A DNA stretch of 64,000 nucleotides from Pseudoclavibacter sp. Marseille-Q3772 (GCF_916618895.1 NZ_OU745391.1:620001-684000), one strand, 5' to 3'; counted from the first letter of the stretch, positions 9,585 through 19,830 are shown. Notes: generated by a model from the letters alone, not told the origin. Made by a program: numbers and translations.

Positions 9585-10413
9585 AGTCGCTCCCGAGCGT
9601 TGCGAGTTCCTCGTCATTCCAATCCTCTGCGCTCCAGCTGACCGTGAGGTCACCGAGCGGGTCATGCTGGGTGAGCATCACCGCGGCCCGTCGATACAGC
9701 TCGAGCACCGCCAAGAACCTAGCGACCACAATGCCTGGGCTGCTCGCATCACTGACAAGTTCTCGAAAGGATGCGGGAGTTCCCGATTGCAAGCGATGCA
9801 CCAGGAGTTGTGCCTGTTCGCGGATGGAGACCGGCGGCGCGTGCAGGTGGTCGAGCCCAACCGTCGGGACCGCTTTCGGTTCGAGCGTCAATGCGGCGAT
9901 CGCGGCGAAGTCCTCGAGTGTGTGCTGCCAAATGAGCTGCGGTGCTCGATCGACATAGTGTCGCTCCAACGGCACGCTGCGCGCATGCCTGGACCCCTCC
10001 TGCACCATCCGCTCTGCAAACCAGGATGCCGCCTGTTTGAACGCTCGGTACTGCAACAGCCGCGCAAATAGCAGATCGCGCGCCTCAAGCACTGCCACAT
10101 CCTCCGCATCCACATAGTCGCCCTGTGGCAGCAAACTCACCAGCTTCATATCGAGCAGCGTTGCGGCTACAACGATGAACTCGCTGGCACGATCGAGGTC
10201 GTAGGTGTGCTCGAGCGCAGCGACGTGCGCAATGAACTCGTCAGTAATCTGCGAGAGCGCAATCTCGGTGATGTCCAGCTCGTGTCGAGCGATCAGCTGG
10301 AGGAGCAGGTCAAAGGGTCCGGAGAAGTTGTCCAAGCGGACTCGAAAATCGGCGTGCTGACTGCCGAGTGAATCTGCTGTTGGCGACGTGACGTCGTTAT
10401 GCTGCTGCGCCAC
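9574..10413 (-). CDS. scpA: Segregation and condensation protein A
   Basis: Kleisin subunit that bridges SMC heads and binds ScpB. The 279-residue protein has the N-terminal signature FSGPFDLLLQLIARHELDITEIALSQIT and the helical segment ASEFIVVAATLLDMKLVSLLP, ending in the winged-helix region FLAVLELYRR. No ATG fits; GTG at 10413 (VAQQHNDV) gives normal length and overlaps the parA end by 17 bp. Confidence 0.92.
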   Translation of the reverse strand: MAQQHNDVTSPTADSLGSQHADFRVRLDNFSGPFDLLLQLIARHELDITEIALSQITDEFIAHVAALEHTYDLDRASEFIVVAATLLDMKLVSLLPQGDYVDAEDVAVLEARDLLFARLLQYRAFKQAASWFAERMVQEGSRHARSVPLERHYVDRAPQLIWQHTLEDFAAIAALTLEPKAVPTVGLDHLHAPPVSIREQAQLLVHRLQSGTPASFRELVSDASSPGIVVARFLAVLELYRRAAVMLTQHDPLGDLTVSWSAEDWNDEELATLGSDYDH

Positions 10414-11368
10414 GAGCCACCAGCTCACGCGCAAGTTGTCGGTAGGCTTGGGCAGCCGGGTGACTCGGCGCAAACTCCACGATCGGCACGCCAGCGACGG
10501 ATGCATCCGGGAACTTCACCGTTCGGCCGATCACCGTGTCAAATACCTTGTCGCCGAACACCTCGAAGACCCGATCGAGTACCTCACGACTGTGCAGGGT
10601 GCGACCGTCAAACATGGTCGGCAGGATGCCGTCGAGTTCCAACGCCGGGTTCAGCCGCGAACGAACCTTGTCGATAGTTTCGATGAGCAGTGCGACACCG
10701 CGAAGCGCGAAGTACTCGCATTCCAGTGGGATCATCACACCGTGACTGGCGGTGAGTGCGTTCACGGTCAGCAAGCCGAGCGACGGCTGGCAGTCAACAA
10801 TCACTACATCGTATTCGTCGGCAATACGGCGAATAATCGAGGCGAGGATCTGTTCGCGGGCAACTTCGGTCACCAGGTGGACTTCTGCTGCCGAGAGATC
10901 GATATTGGCGGGGATTACATCTAGACCGGCAATATCGGTGTGCTGGATGGCCTCATGCGGATCCGCGGTGCGACCGATCAGCAGGTCGTAAATCGTGGGC
11001 ACATTGTGCGTGGTGAGTCCAAGACCCGCCGAAAGCGCGCCCTGCGGATCAAAGTCGATGCACAGCACGCGGCGCCCGTAACCGGCCAGAGAGGCGGCCA
11101 GGTTGATCGACGTGGTGGTTTTACCGACACCACCCTTTTGGTTGCACATGGCAATCACGCGAGCGGGCCCGTGGCCCGATAGCGGTTCAGGTACCGCGAA
11201 CTTCTTGTAGCTGCGCGTCGACACTGCTTCGGCGCTGCGGATTGCGCCCGCTTCGCTGCCGGCTGCTGGCGGTGTGGCCTCACCGGCGTTTGCCCGGTTT
11301 GGCTGCAATAGCTCGGCTGGGACTTCCAGGCCGGGAAGTTCGGTCAGGTCGGCTTCGCCTGTAGACAT
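10397..11368 (-). CDS. ParA-family ATPase of the xerD-scpA neighbourhood
   Basis: A 323-residue deviant-Walker ATPase. A proline- and alanine-rich leader of ~70 residues precedes KGGVGKT (78-84); Walker B-type IDFDPQGALSAGLG and VDCQPSLGLLTVNAL follow. This chromosome-partitioning paralogue sits beside scpAB in many actinobacteria and is distinct from the parAB pair near oriC; no parB is present here. Start MSTGEAD at 11368 is preceded by GAGGAGG at slightly long spacing. Confidence 0.92.
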   Translation of the reverse strand: MSTGEADLTELPGLEVPAELLQPNRANAGEATPPAAGSEAGAIRSAEAVSTRSYKKFAVPEPLSGHGPARVIAMCNQKGGVGKTTTSINLAASLAGYGRRVLCIDFDPQGALSAGLGLTTHNVPTIYDLLIGRTADPHEAIQHTDIAGLDVIPANIDLSAAEVHLVTEVAREQILASIIRRIADEYDVVIVDCQPSLGLLTVNALTASHGVMIPLECEYFALRGVALLIETIDKVRSRLNPALELDGILPTMFDGRTLHSREVLDRVFEVFGDKVFDTVIGRTVKFPDASVAGVPIVEFAPSHPAAQAYRQLARELVARGAAA

Positions 11369-11480
11369 AGCGCGCGTCCGCCTCCTCGTTCGTGGGTAAG
11401 GGAAATCGGTACCCAATGCACCCGATGCTAGTGCGCAACCGGCGAGCGGCGGACCACAACTGGCGGTTCCCCGTCAAGGC

Positions 11481-11502
11481 ACCTCAAGCTCTGCTTGAAG
11501 GT
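11481..11502 (-). terminator. Weak hairpin between xerD and parA
   Basis: ACCTCAAGC and GCTTGAAGGT pair around a TCT loop with one bulged base. It lies in the 163-bp gap between the xerD stop and the parA start, so it may attenuate read-through. No T-tract. Confidence 0.35.
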
Positions 11503-11531
11503 TCTGTTCCGCGAGCGCATCACCGGGCCGG

Positions 11532-12455
11532 TCAGCGTGCTCGGGGATGAGAGGTGGCGTACATTTCGCGTAGCGCGTCGACGGTTACCTTCGTGTAGAT
11601 CTGGGTTGTTGATACGGATGCGTGTCCGAGCAGTTCCTGCACCACTCGCACATCGGCACCTCCCTGCATCAGATGCGTCGCGAACGAATGGCGCAGCGTA
11701 TGCGGCGACACGTGCGCATCAAGTTCAGCGCGCTGAGCAATTCGCTGCAGGATATTCCACACTGAGTTTCGTGAGAGCGCGCCCCCGCGTACGCCCAAGA
11801 ACAGCGCCGGGCTACCGTTCCCGCGCGCAGCGAAGACGGGGCGAGCACGCACGAGATAGGCGTCCAAGGCATCCTGAGCGAAGGATCCGAGCGGCACAAT
11901 CCGCTGCTTATCCCCTTTACCGCGAACTCGGATCATATCGCGGTCGAAGACGTCATCGACTGCGAGCCCTACCGCCTCCGAGATTCGCGCACCGGATGCA
12001 TAGAGCAGTTCTAAGAGCGCTCGATCGCGCAGCGCCTCGGGTGCTGTACCCGAGGCCGCATCCAGTAGCCGCTGAACCTCGTCGATCGTCAGCGCTTTGG
12101 GCAGGCGTGCGGGGAGTTTTGGGGTCTGCACATCACGGGCAACATCATCCTGTACCACGCCCTCCTCATCGAGGAAACGATGAAACCCTCGGACGCTGGA
12201 GGTGATGCGTGAAGCGGATGAGGCGGCCAACTCCAGCCCGCCCTGCGCCAATGGCGCACGCAACCAACCAACAAACTGTTGCACATCGCTGGCCGCGATC
12301 GAGTTCACATCCGAAATATCGCGGTCTTCGAGGTATTCCAGGTAGCGAGCTAGATCACGACGGTAGGCCGCCAGGGAGTTGGTCGAGAGTCCGCGTTCTA
12401 TCGTCACATGGCGCAAATACTGGTCGCGATAGCGTTCCAGCTCCCGGCGGCTCAC
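11532..12455 (-). CDS. xerD: Tyrosine recombinase XerD
   Basis: Resolves chromosome dimers at dif. The 307-residue protein has the SAM-like core-binding domain (ERGLSTNSLAAYRRDLARYLEYL) and the catalytic domain with R in YASGARISEAVGL, K in RGKGDKQRIVPL, HTLRHSFATHLMQGGADVRVVQELLGH and the nucleophile tyrosine in TTQIYTKV. I place the start at GTG 12455, which overlaps the upstream NUDIX stop as GTGA; the open frame extends further upstream inside that gene. Confidence 0.94.
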   Translation of the reverse strand: MSRRELERYRDQYLRHVTIERGLSTNSLAAYRRDLARYLEYLEDRDISDVNSIAASDVQQFVGWLRAPLAQGGLELAASSASRITSSVRGFHRFLDEEGVVQDDVARDVQTPKLPARLPKALTIDEVQRLLDAASGTAPEALRDRALLELLYASGARISEAVGLAVDDVFDRDMIRVRGKGDKQRIVPLGSFAQDALDAYLVRARPVFAARGNGSPALFLGVRGGALSRNSVWNILQRIAQRAELDAHVSPHTLRHSFATHLMQGGADVRVVQELLGHASVSTTQIYTKVTVDALREMYATSHPRAR

Positions 12456-13147
12456 GCTGTTGCGCCGTCCTGCAGCGCGCGCGGTACCGGGGTCGGCATT
12501 CCCGGTCGTGTCGGCCACGGGGTATCCGCGGCTCGTAGGGGCTGCCAATTTCGACGACGACACTCATTGGCGGCAAACAGCGCTTGCAAGAGCGCCGGGT
12601 TATGGAATCGGTCGGCAAAAATCGCGCTCACCGCATCGTCGAGGTGCATCCAGCAGCGTTGGATGTCTGCTTCTTCGTGGACGCGCGTGAACTGTTGCGG
12701 GGTTGGCCGCAGCTCGCGCGCCAGGTAGATCCGGATCGATTCATTCGATCCTCCGGGCGTGGTCCAAAAATCGAGCAGGAGGTCCCAGCGGTCGGCAATA
12801 AGGTCGGCTTCCTCAGCCAGTTCTCGCTGCGCGGCAGCGAGCGGGGATTCGTCCGGCCCGTGATCGAGCAGTCCGGCCGGTATCTCCCAGTTCCGTCGTC
12901 GTACTGGGTGACGGTACTGCGAGATCAGCAGCACCCGCTCGGATTCATCCATGGCAAGCACCGCCACCGCTCCGGTGTGGTCGATAAACTCCCGCTGAAT
13001 CGGCGTGCCGTGATAGTCGATACTGTCGCCGACAACGTTCCAGACCCATCCGTGATGGGCTAGCGCACGGTCGGTAACGGTGTACTGCTCGGAGGTGTCA
13101 GCGATTTGTGCGGGATCGATGGCAGCTGATGACGGTGTCGACGACAT
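12452..13147 (-). CDS. NUDIX hydrolase, ADP-ribose pyrophosphatase-like
   Basis: A 231-residue hydrolase, probably acting on ADP-ribose, in the usual place between pyrG and xerD. The NUDIX box runs GLLDHGPDESPLAAAQREL then AEEADL. Relative to the consensus Gx5Ex7REUxEExGU it has two extra residues between G and E, and the final G is A. The metal-binding REL-EE core is intact. The upstream VLLISQYRHPVRRRNWEIPAG is typical of ADP-ribose pyrophosphatases. The pyrG stop is only 6 bp upstream. Confidence 0.9.
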   Translation of the reverse strand: MSSTPSSAAIDPAQIADTSEQYTVTDRALAHHGWVWNVVGDSIDYHGTPIQREFIDHTGAVAVLAMDESERVLLISQYRHPVRRRNWEIPAGLLDHGPDESPLAAAQRELAEEADLIADRWDLLLDFWTTPGGSNESIRIYLARELRPTPQQFTRVHEEADIQRCWMHLDDAVSAIFADRFHNPALLQALFAANECRRRNWQPLRAADTPWPTRPGMPTPVPRALQDGATA

Positions 13148-13153
13148 TCAACT

Positions 13154-14875
13154 CTACTGCTCTTCGGATGCGCTGTCTGCGTCGCTTGGGTCGACCTCGA
13201 CCAGGCGGCTCGCTGCCTGTCGCTCCAGCGACGCGGCGACAAGGCCGGCGAACAGCGGATGCGCGCGATTGGGTCGTGATTTCAGTTCCGGATGCGCCTG
13301 GGTCGCGATGTAGAACGGGTGTTCATCCTGCGGGAGCTCGACAAACTCAACCAGCTGATCGTCCGGCGAGGTTCCCGAGAACACGAGTCCCGCATCCGCC
13401 AGCTGCTGGCGATAGCGGTTGTTTACCTCGTAGCGGTGACGGTGTCGCTCGCTGATCTCGGTGTCGCCGTACAGGTGCGCGGCGAGCGAGCCGTCGGCGA
13501 GATGTGCCGTGTACGCGCCCAAGCGCATCGTGCCGCCAAGGTTGCCACCGTCAATAATGTCGATCTGTTCGGCCATCGTGGCGATGACCGGCGACGAAGT
13601 GGTTTCGTCGAACTCGGTTGAGCTCGCATCGGCGATACCGGCGACATTGCGCGCATATTCGATCACCATGCACTGCATGCCAAGGCACAGCCCGAGGGTC
13701 GGGATGCGGTTCTCGCGCGCAAAGCGCAGCGCGCCGAGTTTTCCTTCGATACCGCGGATGCCGAAGCCGCCTGGTACACAGATTCCGTCGACATCGCCGA
13801 GGTGCTCTGCAGCCGATTCGGGGTCTTCACACAGATCCGAGGCAACCCACTTCAGATTCACCTTGGCATCGTTGGCAAACCCACCCGCACGGAGTGCTTC
13901 GGTAACGGATAGGTAGGCGTCTGGCAGATCGATGTATTTGCCGACCAGAGCGATATTGGCAACGCGCTTCGGGTTGTTCACCACCGAAAGCAGCCGCGAC
14001 CAGTCTTCAAAGGCGAAGGTGTCCTGAACGGGCAAGCGAAGCTGGTCGATGATGTAGTCATCCAATCCCTGTTCGTGCAGCTTGCGCGGAATCTCGTAAA
14101 TCGAAGATAGGTCAGGGGTGTTGACGACGGCGTCTTCATCAACATCGCACATGAGCGCGATCTTTGCGGCGTTCTGTTCGGTCACCGGTCGGTCGCTGCG
14201 CAATACCAGTGCGTCGGGCTGAATACCGTAGGAGCGCAGCGCGGCCACTGAGTGCTGCGTCGGCTTAGTTTTCTGTTCACCGGATGCGCCCATGAACGGC
14301 ACGAGCGAAACATGTACGAAGAACACGTTCCCACGGCCGAGCTCGTGGCGGATCTGTCGGGCGGCTTCAATAAACGGCAGCGATTCGATGTCGCCGATAG
14401 TGCCACCAACCTCGGTGATGATGACATCCGGTCGCGGCGACTCGGACGCCTGCAACCGCATCCGGCGCTTAATCTCATCGGTGATGTGCGGGATCACCTG
14501 CACGGTATCGCCGAGGAACTCACCGCGACGTTCGCGCGCGATCACGGTCGAGTAGATCTGCCCGGTCGTCACGTTCGCCGCCTGCGAGAGATCTACATCG
14601 AGGAATCGCTCGTAGTGGCCAATGTCGAGGTCAGTTTCGGCACCGTCATTGGTGACGAACACTTCGCCATGCTGGAACGGATTCATCGTCCCCGGATCAA
14701 CGTTGAGATACGGGTCGAGCTTTTGCATGACCACGCGCAGGCCGCGAGCGGTAAGCAGGTTACCGAGACTGGCCGCCGTTAACCCTTTACCGAGGGACGA
14801 AACCACGCCACCGGTGACAAAAATCTGCTTGACCGGGGTTTCCCGCTGCTCTTCACGTGCCGTTGCGCTGTTCAC
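13154..14875 (-). CDS. pyrG: CTP synthase
   Basis: ATP-dependent amination of UTP to CTP using glutamine. At 573 residues it is full length. The synthetase domain shows [36 protein letters not shown] and [11 protein letters not shown]; the class-I glutaminase domain shows [16 protein letters not shown] (catalytic Cys) and [12 protein letters not shown] (catalytic His and Glu). Followed within 6 bp by the NUDIX gene, with which it is probably co-transcribed. Confidence 0.97.
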   Translation of the reverse strand: MNSATAREEQRETPVKQIFVTGGVVSSLGKGLTAASLGNLLTARGLRVVMQKLDPYLNVDPGTMNPFQHGEVFVTNDGAETDLDIGHYERFLDVDLSQAANVTTGQIYSTVIARERRGEFLGDTVQVIPHITDEIKRRMRLQASESPRPDVIITEVGGTIGDIESLPFIEAARQIRHELGRGNVFFVHVSLVPFMGASGEQKTKPTQHSVAALRSYGIQPDALVLRSDRPVTEQNAAKIALMCDVDEDAVVNTPDLSSIYEIPRKLHEQGLDDYIIDQLRLPVQDTFAFEDWSRLLSVVNNPKRVANIALVGKYIDLPDAYLSVTEALRAGGFANDAKVNLKWVASDLCEDPESAAEHLGDVDGICVPGGFGIRGIEGKLGALRFARENRIPTLGLCLGMQCMVIEYARNVAGIADASSTEFDETTSSPVIATMAEQIDIIDGGNLGGTMRLGAYTAHLADGSLAAHLYGDTEISERHRHRYEVNNRYRQQLADAGLVFSGTSPDDQLVEFVELPQDEHPFYIATQAHPELKSRPNRAHPLFAGLVAASLERQAASRLVEVDPSDADSASEEQ

Positions 14876-14972
14876 GGGCTCTTAGTCTACCGCAGCACCA
14901 TCGACGTTAAGCGGTTCGATACGGCCCCTCGCCGTGGCCGTGCGGTACACGCCGACACCACCACACTCGACG

Positions 14973-16691
14973 CTAATCGCGTTGCTCGCGATGCTTCGCC
15001 GCGAGCGCAAGGAGTTCTTCGGCGTGCGCATTACCGTGTGCCGAATCTGGCAGTCCGGAGAGTAGCCGCGTGAGCTCTGCAATGCGCTCGGCCTCATCGA
15101 GTTCTCGGATCGTAGCGGCGGTGACTTCACCGTCCGTTGATTTGGCGATCTGTACGTGGTGATCGGCAAATGCCGCGACCTGAGCGAGGTGGGTCACCAC
15201 GATAACCTGACTGGTGCGGGCAAGACGTTGCAGTCTGGCACCGATCTCGAGTGCGGCAGCGCCACCGACGCCCGCATCCACCTCATCAAATACGAGTGTG
15301 GGTACCGGGTTTGCGGCCGCCAGCACTACCTCGAGTGCGAGCATGATGCGGCTGAGTTCACCACCGGAGGCGCCCTCACCAATTGGTGCTGGTTTCGCGC
15401 CCGGATGTGGAGTCAGTAGGAACCGGATGCGGTCGCGACCGTGGCGACGCACATTTTCGAGTGCGCTCACATCCACTGAGAACTGTGCGTGCGGCATCGC
15501 CAGGGCGTGGAGTTCTGCGTCCACGCGCTGCGCCAGCGTGGACGCGCTATCGGCACGAATCTGGCTGAGCGCGGCGGCCGCCTCGTGGAGTTCGGCACGT
15601 TCGGATGCAAGCTCCTCGCGCAGTTGCGGGATGCGTTCTTCACTATCGCCAAGTTCCAGCAGTTCTCGCCCGGCGCGGGCGGACTGTTCGAGTAGCTCGT
15701 CAATGGTGTCGGCACGAAAGCGGTGTTTCAGCTCGGTCAATAGCGCGAGCCGCTCATTCAGTGAGTCGAGTTCGCCGACACCATCCATATCGAGATCGGC
15801 GAGGTATCCCGACAGTCCGGTGGCGAGTTCGTCGATGGTGTATTCGAGTTCGCTCGCGGTTTCAACAAGCCCTTCGAGTGTGGCATCGCTGCGGTGAGCG
15901 CGCTCGATGGCACTACGAATCTCCTGTGCCATATTGCGCACCGAGATTCCGCCGGTGTCGTCCACCAACTGTCGGTGCGCATCCCCCGCGAGCTGCCGAA
16001 GTGACTCAATATTGCTGAGGCGTTCGATCCGTGACAGCAGGGCCGCATCCTCGCCCGATTGTGGTTCGGCTTGATCGACCGCGGCAACGAGGTCACGAAG
16101 CTGCGCTGCCCGTTGTTCACGCTGAGCGGCCCCGTGCGTTAGCTCGTGCAGGGTCGCTTGCAGCTCTTCGACGCGGTCATAGTGCTGGGCGATGCGATCG
16201 AGGGCGCGGCTGGCGGCCTCTCCCCCAAATCGGTCAAGCGCCTCGCGCTGGGTTCTCGTCTCAGCGAGGCGAATCTGGTCGCTCTGTCCGTGCACAGCGA
16301 CCAGCAGTTCCCCGGCCTGTGCGAGCGTGCCCGCAGGTACGGCACGCCCGCCGAGCCATGCGCGCGATCGGCCCGTTGCCTGCACCTGGCGGCTCAGCAC
16401 CACTGTTGCCCGGCCGGATTCGTCGTGCTCGGCTTCACCGCCGGCTTCTTCAACCAGCACCGACACGGGATGGTGCTTGTCGACGACGACGTGGCCGTCA
16501 ACGTTGGCCCGTGTCGCGCCTTGACGCACTGCGCCCGCTGCTGCCCTACCGCCGAGCAGCAGCCCCAGGGCGGTAACCACGAGCGTTTTACCGGCACCGG
16601 TTTCACCCGTGATCGCGGTAAATCCCGGCCCAAGCGGCAGGGTCGCCTCGTCGATGACGCCAAGGCCCTGGATGGAGATGTCTTCGAGCAT
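14973..16691 (-). CDS. recN: DNA repair ATPase RecN
   Basis: SMC-like ATPase for double-strand-break repair. The 572-residue protein has Walker A GETGAGKT at 29-36, a central helical coiled-coil region rich in E, L and R, the ABC signature GASGGELSRIMLALE and Walker B LVFDEVDAGVGG. Its ATG shares one base with the nadK stop (TAATG), so the two are translationally coupled. I see no SOS box directly ahead of it, as it is embedded in the tlyA-nadK operon. Confidence 0.95.
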   Translation of the reverse strand: MLEDISIQGLGVIDEATLPLGPGFTAITGETGAGKTLVVTALGLLLGGRAAAGAVRQGATRANVDGHVVVDKHHPVSVLVEEAGGEAEHDESGRATVVLSRQVQATGRSRAWLGGRAVPAGTLAQAGELLVAVHGQSDQIRLAETRTQREALDRFGGEAASRALDRIAQHYDRVEELQATLHELTHGAAQREQRAAQLRDLVAAVDQAEPQSGEDAALLSRIERLSNIESLRQLAGDAHRQLVDDTGGISVRNMAQEIRSAIERAHRSDATLEGLVETASELEYTIDELATGLSGYLADLDMDGVGELDSLNERLALLTELKHRFRADTIDELLEQSARAGRELLELGDSEERIPQLREELASERAELHEAAAALSQIRADSASTLAQRVDAELHALAMPHAQFSVDVSALENVRRHGRDRIRFLLTPHPGAKPAPIGEGASGGELSRIMLALEVVLAAANPVPTLVFDEVDAGVGGAAALEIGARLQRLARTSQVIVVTHLAQVAAFADHHVQIAKSTDGEVTAATIRELDEAERIAELTRLLSGLPDSAHGNAHAEELLALAAKHREQRD

Positions 16692-17617
16692 TATCGCCCG
16701 TCACCTCGCCAGCCAACGATCGGCAGTTTGAACTTCTTCACCAATCGGGTAGTAAACGGGCCCGGGTGGATGCGAGCGAGTCGCACAGGCTGTTTGGAGC
16801 GGGTGCCAGTGACTCGTGCCCCGGGTTTGAGTTCGATCGATCGACGTCCATCGAGCCAGACGATGCCGCTTGGGCCGTTCGGGCTGATCTGTACCGAGAG
16901 TTCAGAATCGGGCGCCACCACAATGGGCTTGGTGAATAGCGCGTGTGCCGATACCGGTACGAGCAGGAGCGCCGCCACCGCCGGCCACACGATTGGCCCG
17001 CCGGCTGAGAACGAGTACGCGGTCGACCCGGTGGGTGTAGAAAACAGCACCCCGTCACATCCGAAGCTCGAGAACGGCTCACCGTCTACGTCAATGGCGA
17101 CTTCCAGCATCCGCTGCCGCTCACCCTTTTCGATCGACGCTTCGTTGAGCGCCCAGCTGGACGCACCGGTGCCGTCCGGGTTCACCACATCGACGTGCAG
17201 CGCCATGCGTTCCTCGACCTCGTACTGTCGGTCGATCACTGCTCGCATCATTTCAGGCAGTGTTTCGCGTTCGCTTTCCGCAAGGAACCCGACGTGACCG
17301 AGGTTCACACCCAACACCGGTACGGAGGTCTCACGAGCCATTTCGACGCCGCGCAGAATCGTGCCATCGCCGCCGAGCACGGCGACGAGTTCACAATCGG
17401 AGACCCGGCAATCTCGCTCCAGGAGGTCGATCTGTTTTGGCATGAGGTCGGGCCAGCGCGCGGTCAGCGACTCATAGCTGCTCGCTTCCAGCACTGGACG
17501 CACACCGTGGCCGGCGAGATAGTTCAGCGTCTCAAGCGTGGCTTGGATCGCGTCGTTTCGCGCGAAATGGCAAACCACGAGGATGCGGCGCAGCGGCGCA
17601 TCGGTCGATTCGCTCAT
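16691..17617 (-). CDS. nadK: NAD kinase
   Basis: Phosphorylates NAD to NADP. The 308-residue protein shows the catalytic GGDGT in VLGGDGTILR, the LGVNLGHVGFLAE segment, the conserved ALNEASI and the NAD-binding STPTGSTAYSFSAGGPI. The start overlaps the tlyA stop (ATGA) and the stop overlaps the recN start; the tlyA-nadK-recN order is usual in actinobacteria. Confidence 0.96.
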   Translation of the reverse strand: MSESTDAPLRRILVVCHFARNDAIQATLETLNYLAGHGVRPVLEASSYESLTARWPDLMPKQIDLLERDCRVSDCELVAVLGGDGTILRGVEMARETSVPVLGVNLGHVGFLAESERETLPEMMRAVIDRQYEVEERMALHVDVVNPDGTGASSWALNEASIEKGERQRMLEVAIDVDGEPFSSFGCDGVLFSTPTGSTAYSFSAGGPIVWPAVAALLLVPVSAHALFTKPIVVAPDSELSVQISPNGPSGIVWLDGRRSIELKPGARVTGTRSKQPVRLARIHPGPFTTRLVKKFKLPIVGWRGDGR

Positions 17618-18501
17618 TGTTGATCCTTTCCTCGCCGGTATCCAACGATCTTACGAACCGCGTGCTGAAGCCCATCCCAGTCGGGCGGAATCGGCGTGTA
17701 CCCGCTGCCCTCAGCGGCCGAGTCAACTGCTGGACCATCGACCGCGTCGCCGCGGCGCAGCCACAGCAGGTACTCACGATTGCCGTGCGTTCCTTCAACA
17801 GGCGAAGCAGTGATCCCCTGAGGATGAAACCCGATCGCCCGCGCGTTCTCGATCACATCGCATACCGCGTCCACGGCAAGCGCATCGTCACGCACAATAC
17901 CGCCGGATACTCCGGAGCGGCCCACCTCGAATTGCGGTTTGATGAGCAGCACCGTATCGCGCGCGTTCGCAACCGTCTGCCAAATGATCGGCAGAATATG
18001 CCGCAGGGAGATGAACGAGAGGTCGCCCACCACGAGGTCAATATCGTCGGCGCAGAACTGTGCATCCCTGTCCGTAAGCAGCGTGTCGAGTCGAGATCGG
18101 TCCAGATATCGCGCGTTCTCGCCTTCGATCACGGTAACGCGCCCATCGTCTCGGATTTCGGCCGCTAGCTGGTCGTGGCCCACATCCAGTGCCACGACTC
18201 GCGAGCATCCGTGCGCCAACAGAACCTGAGTGAACCCGCCGGTTGATGCCCCCAGATCGAGTGCTGTGCGCTCGGCCACAGAACAACCAAATGCCGTCAA
18301 GGCGTGCTGCAACTTCCCGGCGGCACGCGAGACGAACTCGGAGCGTTGGGTGATTTCAATCTGGTCGTCATCGCCAACGCGCGTTGCCGCCTTATGAGCC
18401 GGCTTCCCGTTGACGAGCACATGCCCCGCACTGATGCTGCGTGCGGCATCAGTGCGGCTGCGCACGAGCCCGCGCGCAGCCAGTGCTTGGTCCAAACGCA
18501 T
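17614..18501 (-). CDS. tlyA: TlyA-type 16S/23S rRNA 2'-O-methyltransferase
   Basis: S-adenosylmethionine-dependent methyltransferase. In mycobacteria TlyA modifies a cytidine in both rRNAs and sets capreomycin sensitivity. The 295-residue protein starts MRLDQALAARGLVRSR, an S4 domain, then has the FtsJ-like fold with DLGASTGGFTQVLL, the VVGDLSFISLR segment and LIKPQFEVGR, consistent with a K-D-K-E catalytic tetrad. ATG 18501 lies 4 bp after the small upstream gene. Confidence 0.93.
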   Translation of the reverse strand: MRLDQALAARGLVRSRTDAARSISAGHVLVNGKPAHKAATRVGDDDQIEITQRSEFVSRAAGKLQHALTAFGCSVAERTALDLGASTGGFTQVLLAHGCSRVVALDVGHDQLAAEIRDDGRVTVIEGENARYLDRSRLDTLLTDRDAQFCADDIDLVVGDLSFISLRHILPIIWQTVANARDTVLLIKPQFEVGRSGVSGGIVRDDALAVDAVCDVIENARAIGFHPQGITASPVEGTHGNREYLLWLRRGDAVDGPAVDSAAEGSGYTPIPPDWDGLQHAVRKIVGYRRGKDQQ

Positions 18502-18505
18502 TGCG

Positions 18506-18700
18506 CTACGCCTCGTCTGGCGCTTCCTGTTCGCAACCGTTCGAAGGCGGCTGCGGCAGCGTAGCTTCCGGGTCGTCCAGGGCACGCTTGAGCGCATCCA
18601 GCTCGTGTTGAAACACTGCTGCCCGCTCGTTCAGTGGTAGGTCATGCCAGTCCCCGGCAGTTTGTGGGGTGGATGCGGCGGGGTCGTGGGTCGTATCCAT
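18506..18700 (-). CDS. Small acidic protein of unknown function
   Basis: A 64-residue reading frame whose ATG shares a base with the stop of the upstream HAD gene (TAATG) and whose stop lies 4 bp before tlyA, so position and tight coupling argue it is real. The sequence is acidic with a central helical segment (LNERAAVFQHELDALKRALDD) and disordered ends. No recognised domain. Confidence 0.7.
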   Translation of the reverse strand: MDTTHDPAASTPQTAGDWHDLPLNERAAVFQHELDALKRALDDPEATLPQPPSNGCEQEAPDEA

Positions 18701-19767
18701 TAGGCAGGTCTTTCGGTCGCGGCGTCGCGGCTCGCATCCCAGGGACGTAGCAGCGACTCCGGAAGTTCGAGCGCATAGATGAGCTTGTCGGAATTCCAGA
18801 TTGCCGCACATGCTGCGCGAATGAGGTCAATGCGCGTGTGCGAGCTCGACTTGATCTGCAATCGCACGCCATCGAGCACAACTCGAGCGCTACCCGCCGT
18901 GGCCGCAATCACTTCCTCCGCTCGCTGCTTGACCTCCACCTGCGGGTACGGCTCACGAAGCCCCCGCAGGTCTTCCACGATGAAGTCCGGGCGTTCCTCC
19001 GGGCCGGCCGCGACCAATTGTTTGGGGCCATCAACACCGGTGAGTACCAGTGCTGAGGGAATACCGGCGCGAACGGCGCCCTTAATGTCAGTATCGAGCC
19101 GGTCGCCGACCATGATCGGTGCGTTGGCAGAGAACCGTTCAACCGCCGTTTCGTACAGTGGCGTCTCGGGCTTTCCCGCAACGATCGGCAACTTCTGCAC
19201 GGCGGTGTGCACGGCGCTCACCAGCGTGCCGTTACCGGGGGCAAGTCCGCGGGCGACCGGGATAGTCCAGTCCTGGTTGGTGGCAATCCACGGAATATCG
19301 CGGGTCAGAGCAAACGATGCCTCCGCGAGGTGCGCCCAACCCACATCCTGCGCAAACCCCTGGACCACCGCATCCGGCTGGTCATCTGCCGAGCGCGTGA
19401 CCCGATACCCCGCCTTCTGTAGCTCATCGACCAGACCATCACCGCCAACGACGAGCACAAGCCCGCCGGGCGCTAGGTGTTCGCGCAATAGGTGGACTGC
19501 CGCTTGCGGGCTGGTCACCACATCCTCGGCCACGGCCCCGAGTCCAAACCCGCTGAGCTGTTCAGCAACCGCGGTGTCGGTACGGCTCGCATTATTCGTG
19601 ATGTACCCCACTCGAATTCCCGAACCCGCGATCTCGGTAATCGCTTCCACGGCGTGACCCACCGCGTTGGCACCCCGGTACACGACACCGTCAAGGTCGA
19701 GCAATAGGGTGTCTTTGCCCTGGATGGGGGCGGGGTCGAATGCCTGCCGCTGACGGAACAGTCCCAT
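18700..19767 (-). CDS. HAD-IIA (NagD-like) phosphatase
   Basis: A 355-residue HAD hydrolase with nucleophile D24 in LLLDLDGVVYRG, ITNNASRT (motif II), VAGKPETPLYE (motif III lysine) and MVGDRLDTDIKGA (motif IV). It belongs to the NagD/4-nitrophenylphosphatase group; the C-terminal ~80 residues are an extra domain. Start ATG 19767 is preceded at close spacing by GAGGAG. First gene of the tlyA-nadK-recN cluster. Substrate unknown. Confidence 0.88.
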   Translation of the reverse strand: MGLFRQRQAFDPAPIQGKDTLLLDLDGVVYRGANAVGHAVEAITEIAGSGIRVGYITNNASRTDTAVAEQLSGFGLGAVAEDVVTSPQAAVHLLREHLAPGGLVLVVGGDGLVDELQKAGYRVTRSADDQPDAVVQGFAQDVGWAHLAEASFALTRDIPWIATNQDWTIPVARGLAPGNGTLVSAVHTAVQKLPIVAGKPETPLYETAVERFSANAPIMVGDRLDTDIKGAVRAGIPSALVLTGVDGPKQLVAAGPEERPDFIVEDLRGLREPYPQVEVKQRAEEVIAATAGSARVVLDGVRLQIKSSSHTRIDLIRAACAAIWNSDKLIYALELPESLLRPWDASRDAATERPA

Positions 19768-19830
19768 AATTCTCCTCACTGCACGAAAAACGACCGCTCA
19801 CCCGGCTTGCCGCTTGCGGGCATCGGGTCG

